DNA of 64,000 nt, taken from the NCBI RefSeq assembly GCF_003925875.1, contig NZ_AP019309.1:2170001-2234000 (forward strand), written 5' to 3'. This document shows, one piece after another, positions 1 through 7,638 of the stretch (position 1 is the stretch's first letter; the number at the start of each line of letters is the position of its first letter). The position numbers were made by a program, and so were the translations under genes. The DNA is from Intestinibaculum porci. GTDB lineage: Bacteria > Bacillota_I > Bacilli_A > Erysipelotrichales > Coprobacillaceae. The notes below the pieces were generated by a model. It saw only the letters and a list, made by a program, of their open reading frames with translations, did no database searches and was not told where the DNA came from.

Positions 1-204
1 GTCATAAATCACCGAAAAATAACGGCTAGGAACCCGTTTCCCTTTTTCATTATAAACTTTCGGCATATTACGAATAGCACTGCCGGTATAAGTGACATTT
101 TTAATTTTCAGATAGGCGATCGAATAGGATTTTGCATAAGTCTGTACTACTGCTCCAAAGCTGAGACAGATCGCTGTCATGAGAGCAAGCATTTTCTTTA
201 CCAT
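1..204 (-). CDS. Secreted Big-like protein, N-terminal part only
   Basis: The gene runs off the left edge, so only about 68 N-terminal residues are visible. It starts at an ATG at 204 behind an AAGGAG box six bases upstream. The first ~24 residues are a signal peptide: two lysines, then a hydrophobic stretch ending in a YAKS-like cleavage region. The mature part contains a YTGSAIRNMPKV segment, which resembles the repeated YTGKAIxP motif of bacterial Ig-like surface domains. The protein is therefore probably exported and cell-wall associated. Its full length and function cannot be judged from this window. Confidence 0.6.
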   Translation of the reverse strand, partial: MVKKMLALMTAICLSFGAVVQTYAKSYSIAYLKIKNVTYTGSAIRNMPKVYNEKGKRVPSRYFSVIYD

Positions 205-391
205 GGTGATTCTCCTTCATTGAACACTACCATTATTCTAAAAAAGGAACTTCAAACAAAGCTTAAATTTTTCTTAAAATTATGTGATCTGATCAATTTT
301 ATGTCACCTTTTTATAATTCACATAATTTTACGTTTTTACGCTTTCCATCACGCTTTTTTCGATTTTGAAAAGAATTTTATCGTAATCGTA

Positions 392-419
392 TTGTAATTT
401 TCTCGCCTATGCATATAAT
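392..419 (+). promoter_or_regulatory. Sigma-A type promoter for the 256-aa membrane protein
   Basis: A TTGTAA box at 392-397 is followed after 16 bases by TATAAT at 414-419. It lies 48 bases before the ATG at 468, which has its own GAGGTG ribosome site. The rest of 205-391 is AT-rich and shows no other feature I can support. Confidence 0.55.
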
Positions 420-467
420 AGCTAATGAGTTAAGTCTCAACTCCAAATATTTTAATGAGGTGATACT

Positions 468-1238
468 ATGGCAAAGAGATTTACATTTAACGATAACGAC
501 GAAACACCTAGACAGACCGGTCCAAGACACGCGGCTGACTATGATGAAAATGCATATAACCAGCAGGAAGAACAAGAAGAAAAGAAAGGTAAAAACATTA
601 CTATTAACTTTTCTAATCCTTCCAGCTCCAAAAAGACATCAACTTTAGGATCCATAGGACGCCGAGCAAGTTCCAGTCAAGCAACGCGCTCACATTCTTC
701 TTCCGCAGCGAAAAAAGCAGCCAGCACGCTTGGCAAAGCTGGCGGCACGCTCGCTAAAGGAGCAGCCACGGGAGCCATTAAAGGCGCTACTTCCGCAGCT
801 TCTAAAGCTGTTAAAGCAGTCGTTGTAGCCGGCTTGATCGGTGGTGCTGGGACAGCTGGATATAAAGCATATAACTGGTTCATGAGCAACTCTTCTAATA
901 TTGTCGAAGAAGCAAAAGATAAAGCAAAGCAAAAACTAGCAGAGCATGAAAACAAATCCAACACATCGCAGTCAAGCAATACCAGCAGCTCGTCAGACAA
1001 TAACACATCTTCAAATACATCATCTGATAACTCATCAGCAAGTACCAATGATGATTCTTCATCTAACAGTTCTTCAACGAGCACATCAAATGACACATCA
1101 TCAGCGTCAAGTGATAATTCCTCTGCGAGCACGAATACAACATCTGATGATAACTCATCTTCAAGTAATACAAACAGCGATCAGTCAACAGATACGTCAA
1201 GTACACAGTCTACAGCTGATTCCACAACGACAGAATAA
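468..1238 (+). CDS. Membrane protein with Ser/Asn/Thr-rich tail
   Basis: A 256-residue protein that I do not recognise as a named family. Residues 1-50 are charged. Residues 50-115 are rich in Ala, Ser, Gly and Lys. One hydrophobic segment around residues 116-140 (VVVAGLIGGAGTAGY) is a likely membrane anchor. The last ~95 residues are almost only Ser, Asn, Thr, Asp and Ala, a low-complexity stalk like those that lift surface proteins off the membrane. No signal peptide is seen, so the single segment would set the topology. Start chosen at 468 because GAGGTG lies seven bases upstream. A terminator follows directly. Confidence 0.6.
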   Translation: MAKRFTFNDNDETPRQTGPRHAADYDENAYNQQEEQEEKKGKNITINFSNPSSSKKTSTLGSIGRRASSSQATRSHSSSAAKKAASTLGKAGGTLAKGAATGAIKGATSAASKAVKAVVVAGLIGGAGTAGYKAYNWFMSNSSNIVEEAKDKAKQKLAEHENKSNTSQSSNTSSSSDNNTSSNTSSDNSSASTNDDSSSNSSSTSTSNDTSSASSDNSSASTNTTSDDNSSSSNTNSDQSTDTSSTQSTADSTTTE

Positions 1239-1269
1239 AACGGATGCCACTGGCACCCGTTTTTTTTGC
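1238..1269 (+). terminator. Rho-independent terminator
   Basis: AAACGG-TGCC pairs with GGCA-CCGTTT around an ACT loop and is followed by eight T. It ends the 256-residue membrane protein gene. Confidence 0.75.
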
Positions 1270-1283
1270 TTTCATTGATATAT

Positions 1284-1328
1284 AGGCACAAGGATACCTG
1301 CGAATTCATTCGCGGGAGGAATTGTGCC
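1284..1328. repeat. Nested hairpin, candidate end of the IscB element
   Basis: GGCACAA at 1284-1290 pairs with TTGTGCC at 1322-1328, enclosing a second stem CTGCGAA / TTCGCGG. A similar CCTGCGA-loop-TCGCGGG hairpin closes the relic at about 7213. Palindromic hairpins near the ends are typical of IS200/IS605 elements, the usual carriers of iscB. It sits 12 bases beyond the 3' end of iscB, so I read it as that element's end. The exact cleavage site is not visible. Confidence 0.45.
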
Positions 1329-1339
1329 ATCCTCCTTCT

Positions 1340-2695
1340 CTATTTAACAGGCATATACCCACCTGCATGAATAATCTTCTCTACTTTCTTAACAGGCACT
1401 GACTTCTTGGCGTCTGTCACAACATATGTGCCTTTGTTATGAACGCCCTTTGCCCTATGCTTCTCTCCGCCAATAACAACAGTATCGCCAGGACGCAGTG
1501 TAAAGTGGCTTCTTCTGATCACGCGTCTGCCTTTCGAAACTTTCCGCTCTCTGAATACGCGAAGGTTCTTCTCGGAGTGTCTTGACTCGCTTCTGTCTGT
1601 GCGTCCGCATGACAGCTCTGCACCTTTCTTCGTCTTGCCGTCTCGCGCATCAACGTATTTTGCATCAAAGAATTTTTCAAGGATGCGGTTATTCCGTCTC
1701 AGCTTCTGAAAATGCATAAAAGGCGTCCTGCGTCTTGGATGGAATTCTCCCATGGCGTAGGCGTCATTGGCATGCGACTTTTCAAGGTGTAGGACTCTTC
1801 TTGCCTCCTGCGTAGCAGCGCCATATGTCATGTGCCATTCTAAATCAGGGTGGGTGCTTTTCAGCGTTCTGAACATCTGCCATCTGACAGCGTTCATGAA
1901 GGCTGCGCCGTTAAACGTCTTCGTCCTAGGCTTCAGGTCGTACAGCTTTCCGCCCGGCTTGTGGTTTGCCGAAGTATGGCATTTTGTGCAGACGGTCAGC
2001 AGATTGCTCATGCGGTTCGTATGATCGCCTGTTTCGAAGCCGATATGATGTACTCTCAGAATAGCGCCTTCATCCGCGGTTTCCCCGCACACCTGGCATG
2101 TATAATTGTCTCGATAGAAAACGGCTTTTCTCAGCGTGTTCATGCCGTATCGCGGCCCCTTCTGATAATCATCGCCTTTAAGCACGGTGCCTGTTGCCTC
2201 AAACTCATGCATGGCGTGGACGTCAAACGAGCCCATTTCAAACGTGGCTGAGACTATCGGCATGACCTCAAGGAACCGCTCAAAAATATGGATATGCTGA
2301 TCACGGATGTTTCTCAGCGACGGCGCCAGCCATCCTTCCTTTTTGGAAGCTGTCCGATTATCAAAACGGGGCTTTCTGTAGCGAAGCCTGTTTCTTCTTG
2401 CGCGGCGCATTTTCCGACGGTCATCGTGCCGCTTCTTCTCATCCTGAAGCATGTCAAATTGGCAGTCAAAATACTCGTGTTTTTCTGATTTGATGGATAC
2501 ACCAATATGTTTGTATCCCGTATCGCAGCAGTACTCGATCGGCTGCATATTCTCGCTTACGATTCTTGTAAGCATGATCGTGAACGGCTTATACTTAAAG
2601 ATAACAGCCTTGCCGCTTTTCAGCAGCTTTCTTGCACGGTACTCGCTTGTCGGCATCAGCGGCTTTTTATCCGGCGCTACAACGCATACGCTCAT
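1340..2695 (-). CDS. iscB: IscB RNA-guided nuclease
   Basis: A 451-residue IscB, the Cas9-like nuclease of IS200/IS605-type elements; the family cuts DNA guided by an omega-RNA. The N-terminal PLMP region is seen at residues 8-30 (KKPLMPTSEYRARKLLKSG). A split RuvC fold follows: D58 in CCDTGYKHIGVS, E153 in TFEMGSF and H308/D311 in SHANDAYAM. An arginine-rich bridge helix lies at about 92-111. The HNH insert at about 195-245 has C200/C203 and C236/C239 as metal ligands, H216/H217 and N231. All expected catalytic positions are present, so the enzyme looks intact. The ATG has a GAGGAGG box. The 5' region folds strongly (see the ncRNA entry). No TnpA gene is beside it, so mobility would need help in trans. 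Confidence 0.9.
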   Translation of the reverse strand: MSVCVVAPDKKPLMPTSEYRARKLLKSGKAVIFKYKPFTIMLTRIVSENMQPIEYCCDTGYKHIGVSIKSEKHEYFDCQFDMLQDEKKRHDDRRKMRRARRNRLRYRKPRFDNRTASKKEGWLAPSLRNIRDQHIHIFERFLEVMPIVSATFEMGSFDVHAMHEFEATGTVLKGDDYQKGPRYGMNTLRKAVFYRDNYTCQVCGETADEGAILRVHHIGFETGDHTNRMSNLLTVCTKCHTSANHKPGGKLYDLKPRTKTFNGAAFMNAVRWQMFRTLKSTHPDLEWHMTYGAATQEARRVLHLEKSHANDAYAMGEFHPRRRTPFMHFQKLRRNNRILEKFFDAKYVDARDGKTKKGAELSCGRTDRSESRHSEKNLRVFRERKVSKGRRVIRRSHFTLRPGDTVVIGGEKHRAKGVHNKGTYVVTDAKKSVPVKKVEKIIHAGGYMPVK

Positions 2696-2727
2696 GGAAA
2701 TTCCTCCTCGTATAATATGTTTGTAAT

Positions 2728-2895
2728 TTGATTAATGAATCATCGCTAATAATTGATGATTCTTTAGATTTGAATATACACTTCAAATCCAGGATAATAG
2801 ATTCTGTTTTGAACCTAAGGTTGTATTCTTTCCTCCTGCGGCCCCTATGGGATGTCCGCTTCAGAAAGACTTATTCCTCAGCCAAAACAGTTCTT
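2728..2895 (-). ncRNA. Candidate omega-RNA (HEARO-like) leader of iscB
   Basis: Read on the minus strand, the iscB 5' region holds three stacked structures. The outer stem pairs 2876-2889 with 2805-2820 (GGCTGAGG/CCTAAG-type and TGTTTTG/CAAAACA). It encloses TCTTTC/GAAAGA (2827-2832 with 2864-2869) and GCGG/CCGC around CCC-ATA-GGGG (2838-2859). Two further hairpins are AGATTTGAA/TTCAAATC (2766-2789) and GAATCATC/GATGATTC (2737-2762). IscB omega-RNAs are known to lie directly 5' of the gene, with the guide at their 5' end, which here would be near 2890-2950. The alternative is a bridge RNA of the neighbouring IS110-like element. Confidence 0.55.
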
Positions 2896-3021
2896 TATAC
2901 CCTAATGAGTTTGTTGAAGCTTTGTTTGCATTGTCTTCTTATTTTCGAGGTCGCGTTTGTCTTGGCTTAGAGGTGCAGTTCAAAACAAATTACTATCAAT
3001 TTATGAAATGAGGTACTTATC

Positions 3022-3781
3022 GTGAAAAACAATATCTTTTCAAAACAATATGATTTATTTATCGGTTTAGACGTTTCTAAAGGCAAAGCAGATGCTGCCA
3101 TTTATAAACGTAACAGAGATAGAAATGTTAAATCCAAATTTGTTCGAAAGGCGATAAAGTTTAAATTCACCAAGCCAGGTGTCGATGAGTTCCTCGATAC
3201 CGTTAGACATTACAAAGATGAAGACTGCCTGAGCGTTCTTTTCGCAATGGAAGTAACAGGCGTGTACTCTGACAATGTCTATATGTATATACGCGATCAT
3301 CTCCAGGAAAGTGAATCAGTTAAGTTTCTGGATACTAAATTCGTTGACAGGTGGCGTGATGCACACGGTTATGCCAAATCCGATCCACTTGACGCTAAGA
3401 CTATTGCACAGATGTGCGCAACTGATGATGATGCACGTTATGTTGAAAAAGCTCCTAATTACAACGAAGAAAACAACAAAAAAGGACATGCGAATCTAAA
3501 ACTTCTGACGCATCGCTATCAGCAGCTGAATAAACAGCTAAATGCTGAATATAATCGACTGAGTGCACAGTGTGAAAAGTTCTTCCCCGAGCTTACCGCT
3601 GTTTTCTCAATACGTTCTGCGACTGCGCTTGCAATCTTAGAGGCATATCCTACTGCACATCATATCATTAAATCTTCTAAAAATGAAGTCTTTAATGTGG
3701 CTTACGAGGCCTCTAAGCATCGCTGTAAGGAAGCTAAAATAGACGATTTGTTCGATCTTTGTGAAAATACCATTGTTACTC
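3022..3781 (+). pseudogene. IS110-family transposase, 5' part (interrupted)
   Basis: Starts at a GTG at 3022 behind GAGG. The N-terminal RuvC-like DEDD domain is clear: FIGLDVSKGKADAA holds the first Asp, AMEVTGVYS the Glu, and HGYAKSDPLDAKTIAQM the final Asp pair. The coding sequence of the native protein stops at the insertion point near 3781; the frame then runs a further 27 codons into the inserted element. Joining 3022-3781 to 5932-6593 restores an open frame of 1422 bases (473 residues), the normal size for this family. As it stands the product lacks the C-terminal Tnp20 domain and should not be active. Confidence 0.85.
3664..3781. repeat. Left copy of 117-118 bp target duplication
   Basis: This segment of the IS110 transposase gene is repeated base for base at 5814-5931, one copy on each side of the IS1634-like element. 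The last base (C) may belong to the element end, hence 117 or 118. Elements of the IS1634 family are known for very long and variable target duplications. Confidence 0.9.
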
Positions 3782-3917
3782 GGGTATTTTACAGTTTGAG
3801 TAGAGCAAAATTCAATTTTTGCTCTTTTTTTGAACACTTTTTTGTCAAATATTTCATTTTTTAATCTAGTACTATCTCGGTAATTATGATATAATTGGTG
3901 ATGAGGAGGACGACATC

Positions 3918-5738
3918 ATGGCTAAGCGACTGAAAGTATCAAAATCAAAATATTCCGAATCGTTCACAATCATTGAGGACTACTACAATCACGACACCAA
4001 GAAGAGCACCACCTTCATCGTTGAAAGACTGGGCAATCTTAAGTCGCTAATGGAGAAGTACAACACTGATTCACGCGACGTGGTAATGCAGAACCTGAAA
4101 GCCTACGTCAATGAGCTTAGAAAGAAAGACAAGGAAGACAAAAGTGTCATTAACATAAGCATCGGCGCTAATGACCTTATTGATCTGAACTCAAAGAACG
4201 TCTTCAACATCGGCTATCTCTATATAAGAAATATTCTGTGTTCCCTGGGAATAGCTGACATCTGCAGACAAATTTCCGAGAAGTACAGATTTAAATACGA
4301 TCTGACAGACATTCTTGTCGACCTAGTCTGCACCAGAGTCATCTATCCGTCATCAAAGAAGTCTTCCTATGAATCAGCCAAGAAGTTTCTGAAGGAGCCG
4401 ACCTATTCCCTTGCAGATGTCTACCGCTCCCTGAAGCCGCTGTGCAATGAGCGCTACCTCATAGAAAAGAAGCTTTATGAAAACAGCTCTAAGATGTTCA
4501 AGAAGAACACTTCAGTTCTCTACTACGACTGCACCAACTTCTATTTTGAAATAGAGGAAGAGGACGATTTCAGAAAATACGGGAAAAGCAAGGAAAACAG
4601 ACCAAATCCTATCGTGCAGTATGGACTGTTCATGGATGCGGACGGGCTTCCGCTAGCTGATTACGTATTCCAGGGAAACAAGAATGAGCAGTTCTCGCTC
4701 AGGGAGCTGGAAGCAAAGATCGAGGATGAATTTAAAGTCGCTAAGTTCGTGGTATGCGCTGATGCAGGATTAAACGGGTGGGAAAACAAGGTCTACAATG
4801 ACATGAAGAAAAATGGCGCCTTTATAGTCACCCAGCCTATAAAAAAGCTGAAAAAGCCACTTAAGGAATGGGCCGTATCTCATGACGGATGGAAGCTTCA
4901 GGGATATCCGGATACATACAATCTTGATGATCTTGCAGACAAGGAAACCATTGAAATAGAGGGAAAGAAAAGAAAGATCAGTGATCTCGTCTTTTACAAG
5001 CAGCGATGGGAAAAGACCACAAAGAAAACAGCATCATCAAAGACAAAATACATCCTGGAAGAGCAGATTATTGTCACCTACTCGAGAAAATTTGCGGTCT
5101 ATCAGAAGCACATAAGGGACAAGAAACTTGAAAGAGCCAGAAAGCTTCTTAAAAATCCCGGCAAGCTCACTAAAACCAATCAGAGAGATCCCCGCTACTA
5201 CATTACCGAAACGGCCATTACCAAAGATGGCGAGGTGGCGAAGGAAAAAGTGTATGAAATTAACGAGTCCAAAATAGCAGAAGAGGAAAAGTATGATGGA
5301 TTCTATGCAGTAACAACCGATCTTGAGGATGATGACCTGTCGCTAATCATCAATGCCAACAAGCAGCGATGGGAAATTGAGGAAAGCTTCGAAATAATGA
5401 AAAGCGAGCTGAGAACAAGACCGATGTATGTGCAGCAGGAGGATTCCATAAGCGGTCACCTGTTAACATGCTTCATTGCGCTGCTGGTCTACAGACTTCT
5501 TGAGAAGAAGTTCCTTAATGAAAAATATACGTGTACTGAAATATTCAGCACGCTTCGCGACCTTAACATATCTCACCTGAACGGAACATACTATGTTCCA
5601 GCATTCAACAGAACACCGCTAGTTGACGATTTAGTCGAAATTTTCGGCTTTCAACCATCAAGAAAGATCATTCAACAAAAAAATTTAAAAAAATTTCAAA
5701 GAGTAGTAAATTCTAAAAATAGTACTAAATTGAAATGA
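3918..5738 (+). CDS. IS1634-family transposase
   Basis: A 606-residue DDE transposase of the IS1634 (IS4-like) group; length and layout fit. Two acidic catalytic motifs are visible: VLYYDCTNFYFE and VVCADAGLNGW. The Glu lies in QRWEIEESFEIMKSELRTR near the C-terminus, with a long beta-strand insert (about residues 330-480) between the second Asp and the Glu. The ATG at 3918 follows GATGAGGAGG at a normal distance. The frame is open throughout, so the enzyme may be active. It inserted into the IS110 transposase in the same orientation. Confidence 0.9.
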   Translation: MAKRLKVSKSKYSESFTIIEDYYNHDTKKSTTFIVERLGNLKSLMEKYNTDSRDVVMQNLKAYVNELRKKDKEDKSVINISIGANDLIDLNSKNVFNIGYLYIRNILCSLGIADICRQISEKYRFKYDLTDILVDLVCTRVIYPSSKKSSYESAKKFLKEPTYSLADVYRSLKPLCNERYLIEKKLYENSSKMFKKNTSVLYYDCTNFYFEIEEEDDFRKYGKSKENRPNPIVQYGLFMDADGLPLADYVFQGNKNEQFSLRELEAKIEDEFKVAKFVVCADAGLNGWENKVYNDMKKNGAFIVTQPIKKLKKPLKEWAVSHDGWKLQGYPDTYNLDDLADKETIEIEGKKRKISDLVFYKQRWEKTTKKTASSKTKYILEEQIIVTYSRKFAVYQKHIRDKKLERARKLLKNPGKLTKTNQRDPRYYITETAITKDGEVAKEKVYEINESKIAEEEKYDGFYAVTTDLEDDDLSLIINANKQRWEIEESFEIMKSELRTRPMYVQQEDSISGHLLTCFIALLVYRLLEKKFLNEKYTCTEIFSTLRDLNISHLNGTYYVPAFNRTPLVDDLVEIFGFQPSRKIIQQKNLKKFQRVVNSKNSTKLK

Positions 5739-5788
5739 CAGAAGAAAAGGCGAAATACGTTGATTTCATCAATATATTTCGCCTTTAA
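5739..5788 (+). terminator. Terminator of the IS1634-like transposase
   Basis: AAAGGCGAAATA pairs with TATTTCGCCTTT around a loop that contains a smaller TTGAT/ATCAA stem. It lies just after the stop codon. Confidence 0.7.
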
Positions 5789-5813
5789 TTACTTTATAAC
5801 TGTAAAATATAGG

Positions 5814-5931
5814 ATCATTAAATCTTCTAAAAATGAAGTCTTTAATGTGGCTTACGAGGCCTCTAAGCATCGCTGTAAGGAAGCTAAAATAGACGATTTG
5901 TTCGATCTTTGTGAAAATACCATTGTTACTC
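5814..5931. repeat. Right copy of 117-118 bp target duplication
   Basis: Identical to 3664-3781. In an intact IS110 gene this sequence would be present once. Confidence 0.9.
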
Positions 5932-6593
5932 TTAATGTTCCTCAGGAAGCTGAACTGATCACCGTTGAAATGGTCAGCAGTATCAGAAATCTGCTTCAGA
6001 CAAGGAGAAACTACAAGAAAATGATGGTTAATCTTGCTTCAAAACAGCCTGCATTTAAGCGTCTTCAGACATTAATCGGCGTTGGTGAAGAATCCGCAGC
6101 TATGATTCTTGGTGAGGTATATGACATAGCTCTTTCCAAGAAAGCGGAAAACTTTGCATCATACTGTGGATTAACGCCAAGAAATAAGAAATCAGGTTCA
6201 TCAGTTGATACCCATGGGAAGATTTCCAAAATGGGATCGCCTATCCTCAGACACGCTATATACCTGGCATCAGAGTATGCCAGACGGCATAATCCATACC
6301 TTGCCAACCTGTTTGCAAGGGTTAAAAACGGCAATAAGAAGCGCCATAAGCTTGCAATAGTAGCTGTTGCCAATAAGATGGCACGTTATATTTACGCCAT
6401 TCTTAAGCATGATAGTGATTTCGTACTGCTTTATGAGGATCTCATGAAGCTTCCGGAAGATACCCGAACCACGTTCTTCCAAAGTATTACTACTGACATT
6501 CCAGAAAAGACAAGAAGATGTATTTACAAATATTCTGATGAGAATGGTGTAGTACATGATTTTACCTTTACTGGAAATGACTTAGAAGAGTAA
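5932..6593 (+). pseudogene. IS110-family transposase, 3' part (interrupted)
   Basis: Encodes the C-terminal half of the split transposase: a helical linker, the Tnp20 helix-hairpin region (LQTLIGVGEESAAMILGEV) and the domain with the conserved serine in NKKSGSSVDTHGKISKMGSP, then LRHAIYLASEYARR. A track-length ORF can be read from upstream through the repeat copy, but it has no ribosome site and lacks the DEDD domain. The fragment joins in frame to 3781. Confidence 0.85.
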
Positions 6594-6854
6594 TACTGTA
6601 TGTAGATTTTTGATATAAGGCACATATATTTCAAAGACTTGTGACAACTTTCACATTTATACACACTAAGACGTTTTCTTTTTGCAATTTTTTAATACTA
6701 CATATTTGTAGCACTCACCTCTAATCCAAGACAAACTCACTTGGCTTTAGAATCAGAGTAAACAAAGATTCAATTAATTTATACAATTAACAAAATCAAC
6801 TCCTTTCATATTTTCTATTGACATTTAATAGTATGTCTTTCCTGTAAAATAATA
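6594..6854. other. AT-rich right end of the IS110-like element
   Basis: No gene is seen. The segment holds the right inverted repeat (6716-6736) about 120 bases after the transposase stop, then AT-rich sequence to the start of the next relic. If this element is IS1111-like, a bridge RNA would be expected between 6594 and 6716; I see no strong fold there. Confidence 0.4.
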
Positions 6855-7213
6855 ACGTTTGAATATATAAACTTAATCAGCTGAGCTAAGATTGATGAAT
6901 AAGTGTGCGCTTACGCACGCCTGCATACGCTTGCCAGAGGCAGTATATATGCAGCTTCTCCCTTTCAGGGTAGTTCCCATCGCCAAGGTTATCCGCAGTT
7001 GTGTATGACATGCACACTTCTCCTGCCCGTCAGAGATGTTTAATGCATGCCCGCAGAGCGAGGGACGTGGGAAGAATCCCCAGGTGCCTGTATTTTTGCG
7101 GATAACGTAGTGCCCGAAACACATTAGGCTAATCAGCTAGTACATATGTACCGACGCCAGTCTTAGACTTGCGCGAGACAAGCCTGCGACTTTAGTCGCG
7201 GGTAGTTGACAAC
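6855..7213 (+). mobile_element. Gene-less IS200/IS605-like relic with structured RNA
   Basis: About 360 bases without a credible gene but full of hairpins: GTGCG/CGCAC (6905-6917), CTGCATA/TATGCAG around TGCC/GGCA (6921-6954), CCCT/AGGG, and GTTATCCGCA at about 6988 pairing with TGCGGATAAC at about 7096. The right end closes with CCTGCGAC-TTTA-GTCGCGGG then TAGTTGAC, the usual right-end form of IS200/IS605 elements in Bacillota. In TnpB elements the guide RNA ends exactly there and the guide lies just outside. This is probably a tnpB-less copy (PATE-like). The left end is uncertain. Confidence 0.5.
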
Positions 7214-7554
7214 TCCTGGAAAGTCAACATGACTTATCATTCATAAATAGTACTTATTTCTACAGTTTATTTGTTTAAGGTTACTGGGATGAGGAAACAA
7301 CTTCACTGTAATAGTTATTATGTACTTTATGAGTTTTCATTTCTTACACTACTGATCGACTCGTGTATTATAGCCACACCTGGCGCTTAAGTTCCCATGG
7401 GTCTATCCCTCAACTTTCTTTATTTTCTTTCTTCTACTTATACTATAATTATAAATGTAATCGTTTTCAAGTCTTATTTTCGAAATTTGAAAATATCTTA
7501 TTTTCGAAATTTGAAAATATCTTTTTAACTTCAATAAAGGACGAGTGTTTAAAA
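7214..7554. other. Non-coding spacer with two kinds of repeat
   Basis: No supportable gene. It contains a sequence at 7391-7440 that recurs imperfectly at 11790-11840, a 24-base unit repeated in tandem at about 7471-7520, and TAAAGGACGAG at 7535-7545, whose complement lies at 11565-11575 outside the other end of the next element. Confidence 0.5.
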
Positions 7555-7638
7555 TGGTACCATAGAAAGGAACATTACATTGACAGTAATGTCACCTAAC
7601 CTATGGTGCCATTTTTTGTAATGAAGGTAATAATTGTT

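Larger units (their letters stand above)
3782..5813 (+). mobile_element. IS1634-like insertion sequence
   Basis: A 2.0-kb element lying between the two long direct repeats. Its ends share an imperfect inverted repeat: TATTTTACAGTT (12 bases) inside 3782-3796, matching the complement of 5798-5813. A hairpin with a T run (3802-3831) near the left end and another after the gene would block read-through in either direction. It carries one transposase gene with its own -10 (TATGATATAAT near 3886-3896) and ribosome site. Confidence 0.85.
2955..6736 (+). mobile_element. IS110/IS1111-like element, interrupted
   Basis: A 21-base inverted repeat (2955-2975 against 6716-6736, 20 of 21 matching) flanks a DEDD-type transposase gene. 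Subterminal inverted repeats point to the IS1111 subgroup. The element also contains the complete IS1634-like insertion at 3782-5813. The true termini lie at or just outside the repeats and are not fixed here, because this family makes no target duplication. About 120 bases of AT-rich sequence follow the transposase before the right repeat; in IS1111 elements that side is where a bridge RNA would be. Confidence 0.6.

Noticed and set aside
677-1132. Minus-strand 151-codon frame opposite the Ser/Asn-rich protein
   Set aside because: Its acidic, Leu-rich product is the mirror of low-complexity codons. The plus frame has promoter, ribosome site and terminator.
1340-2695. The IscB gene as a Cas9 or an HNH homing endonuclease
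   Set aside because: At 451 residues with a PLMP N-terminus and without a REC lobe, it is IscB rather than Cas9. Split RuvC residues rule out a plain HNH homing enzyme.
2728-2970. 80-codon plus-strand frame upstream of the IS110 transposase
   Set aside because: It overlaps the folded leader of iscB, lacks a ribosome site and starts in a hairpin.
5760-5931. Read-through start for the distal IS110 fragment at 5760
   Set aside because: The upstream codons come from the inserted element's end and the repeat; no ribosome site is present and the catalytic N-terminal domain is absent.
6873-7124. 83-codon minus-strand frame in the hairpin-rich relic
   Set aside because: No ribosome site and no protein-like pattern; the DNA is explained by paired stems. 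A GHALNIS segment hints at TnpB but is too short to support it.
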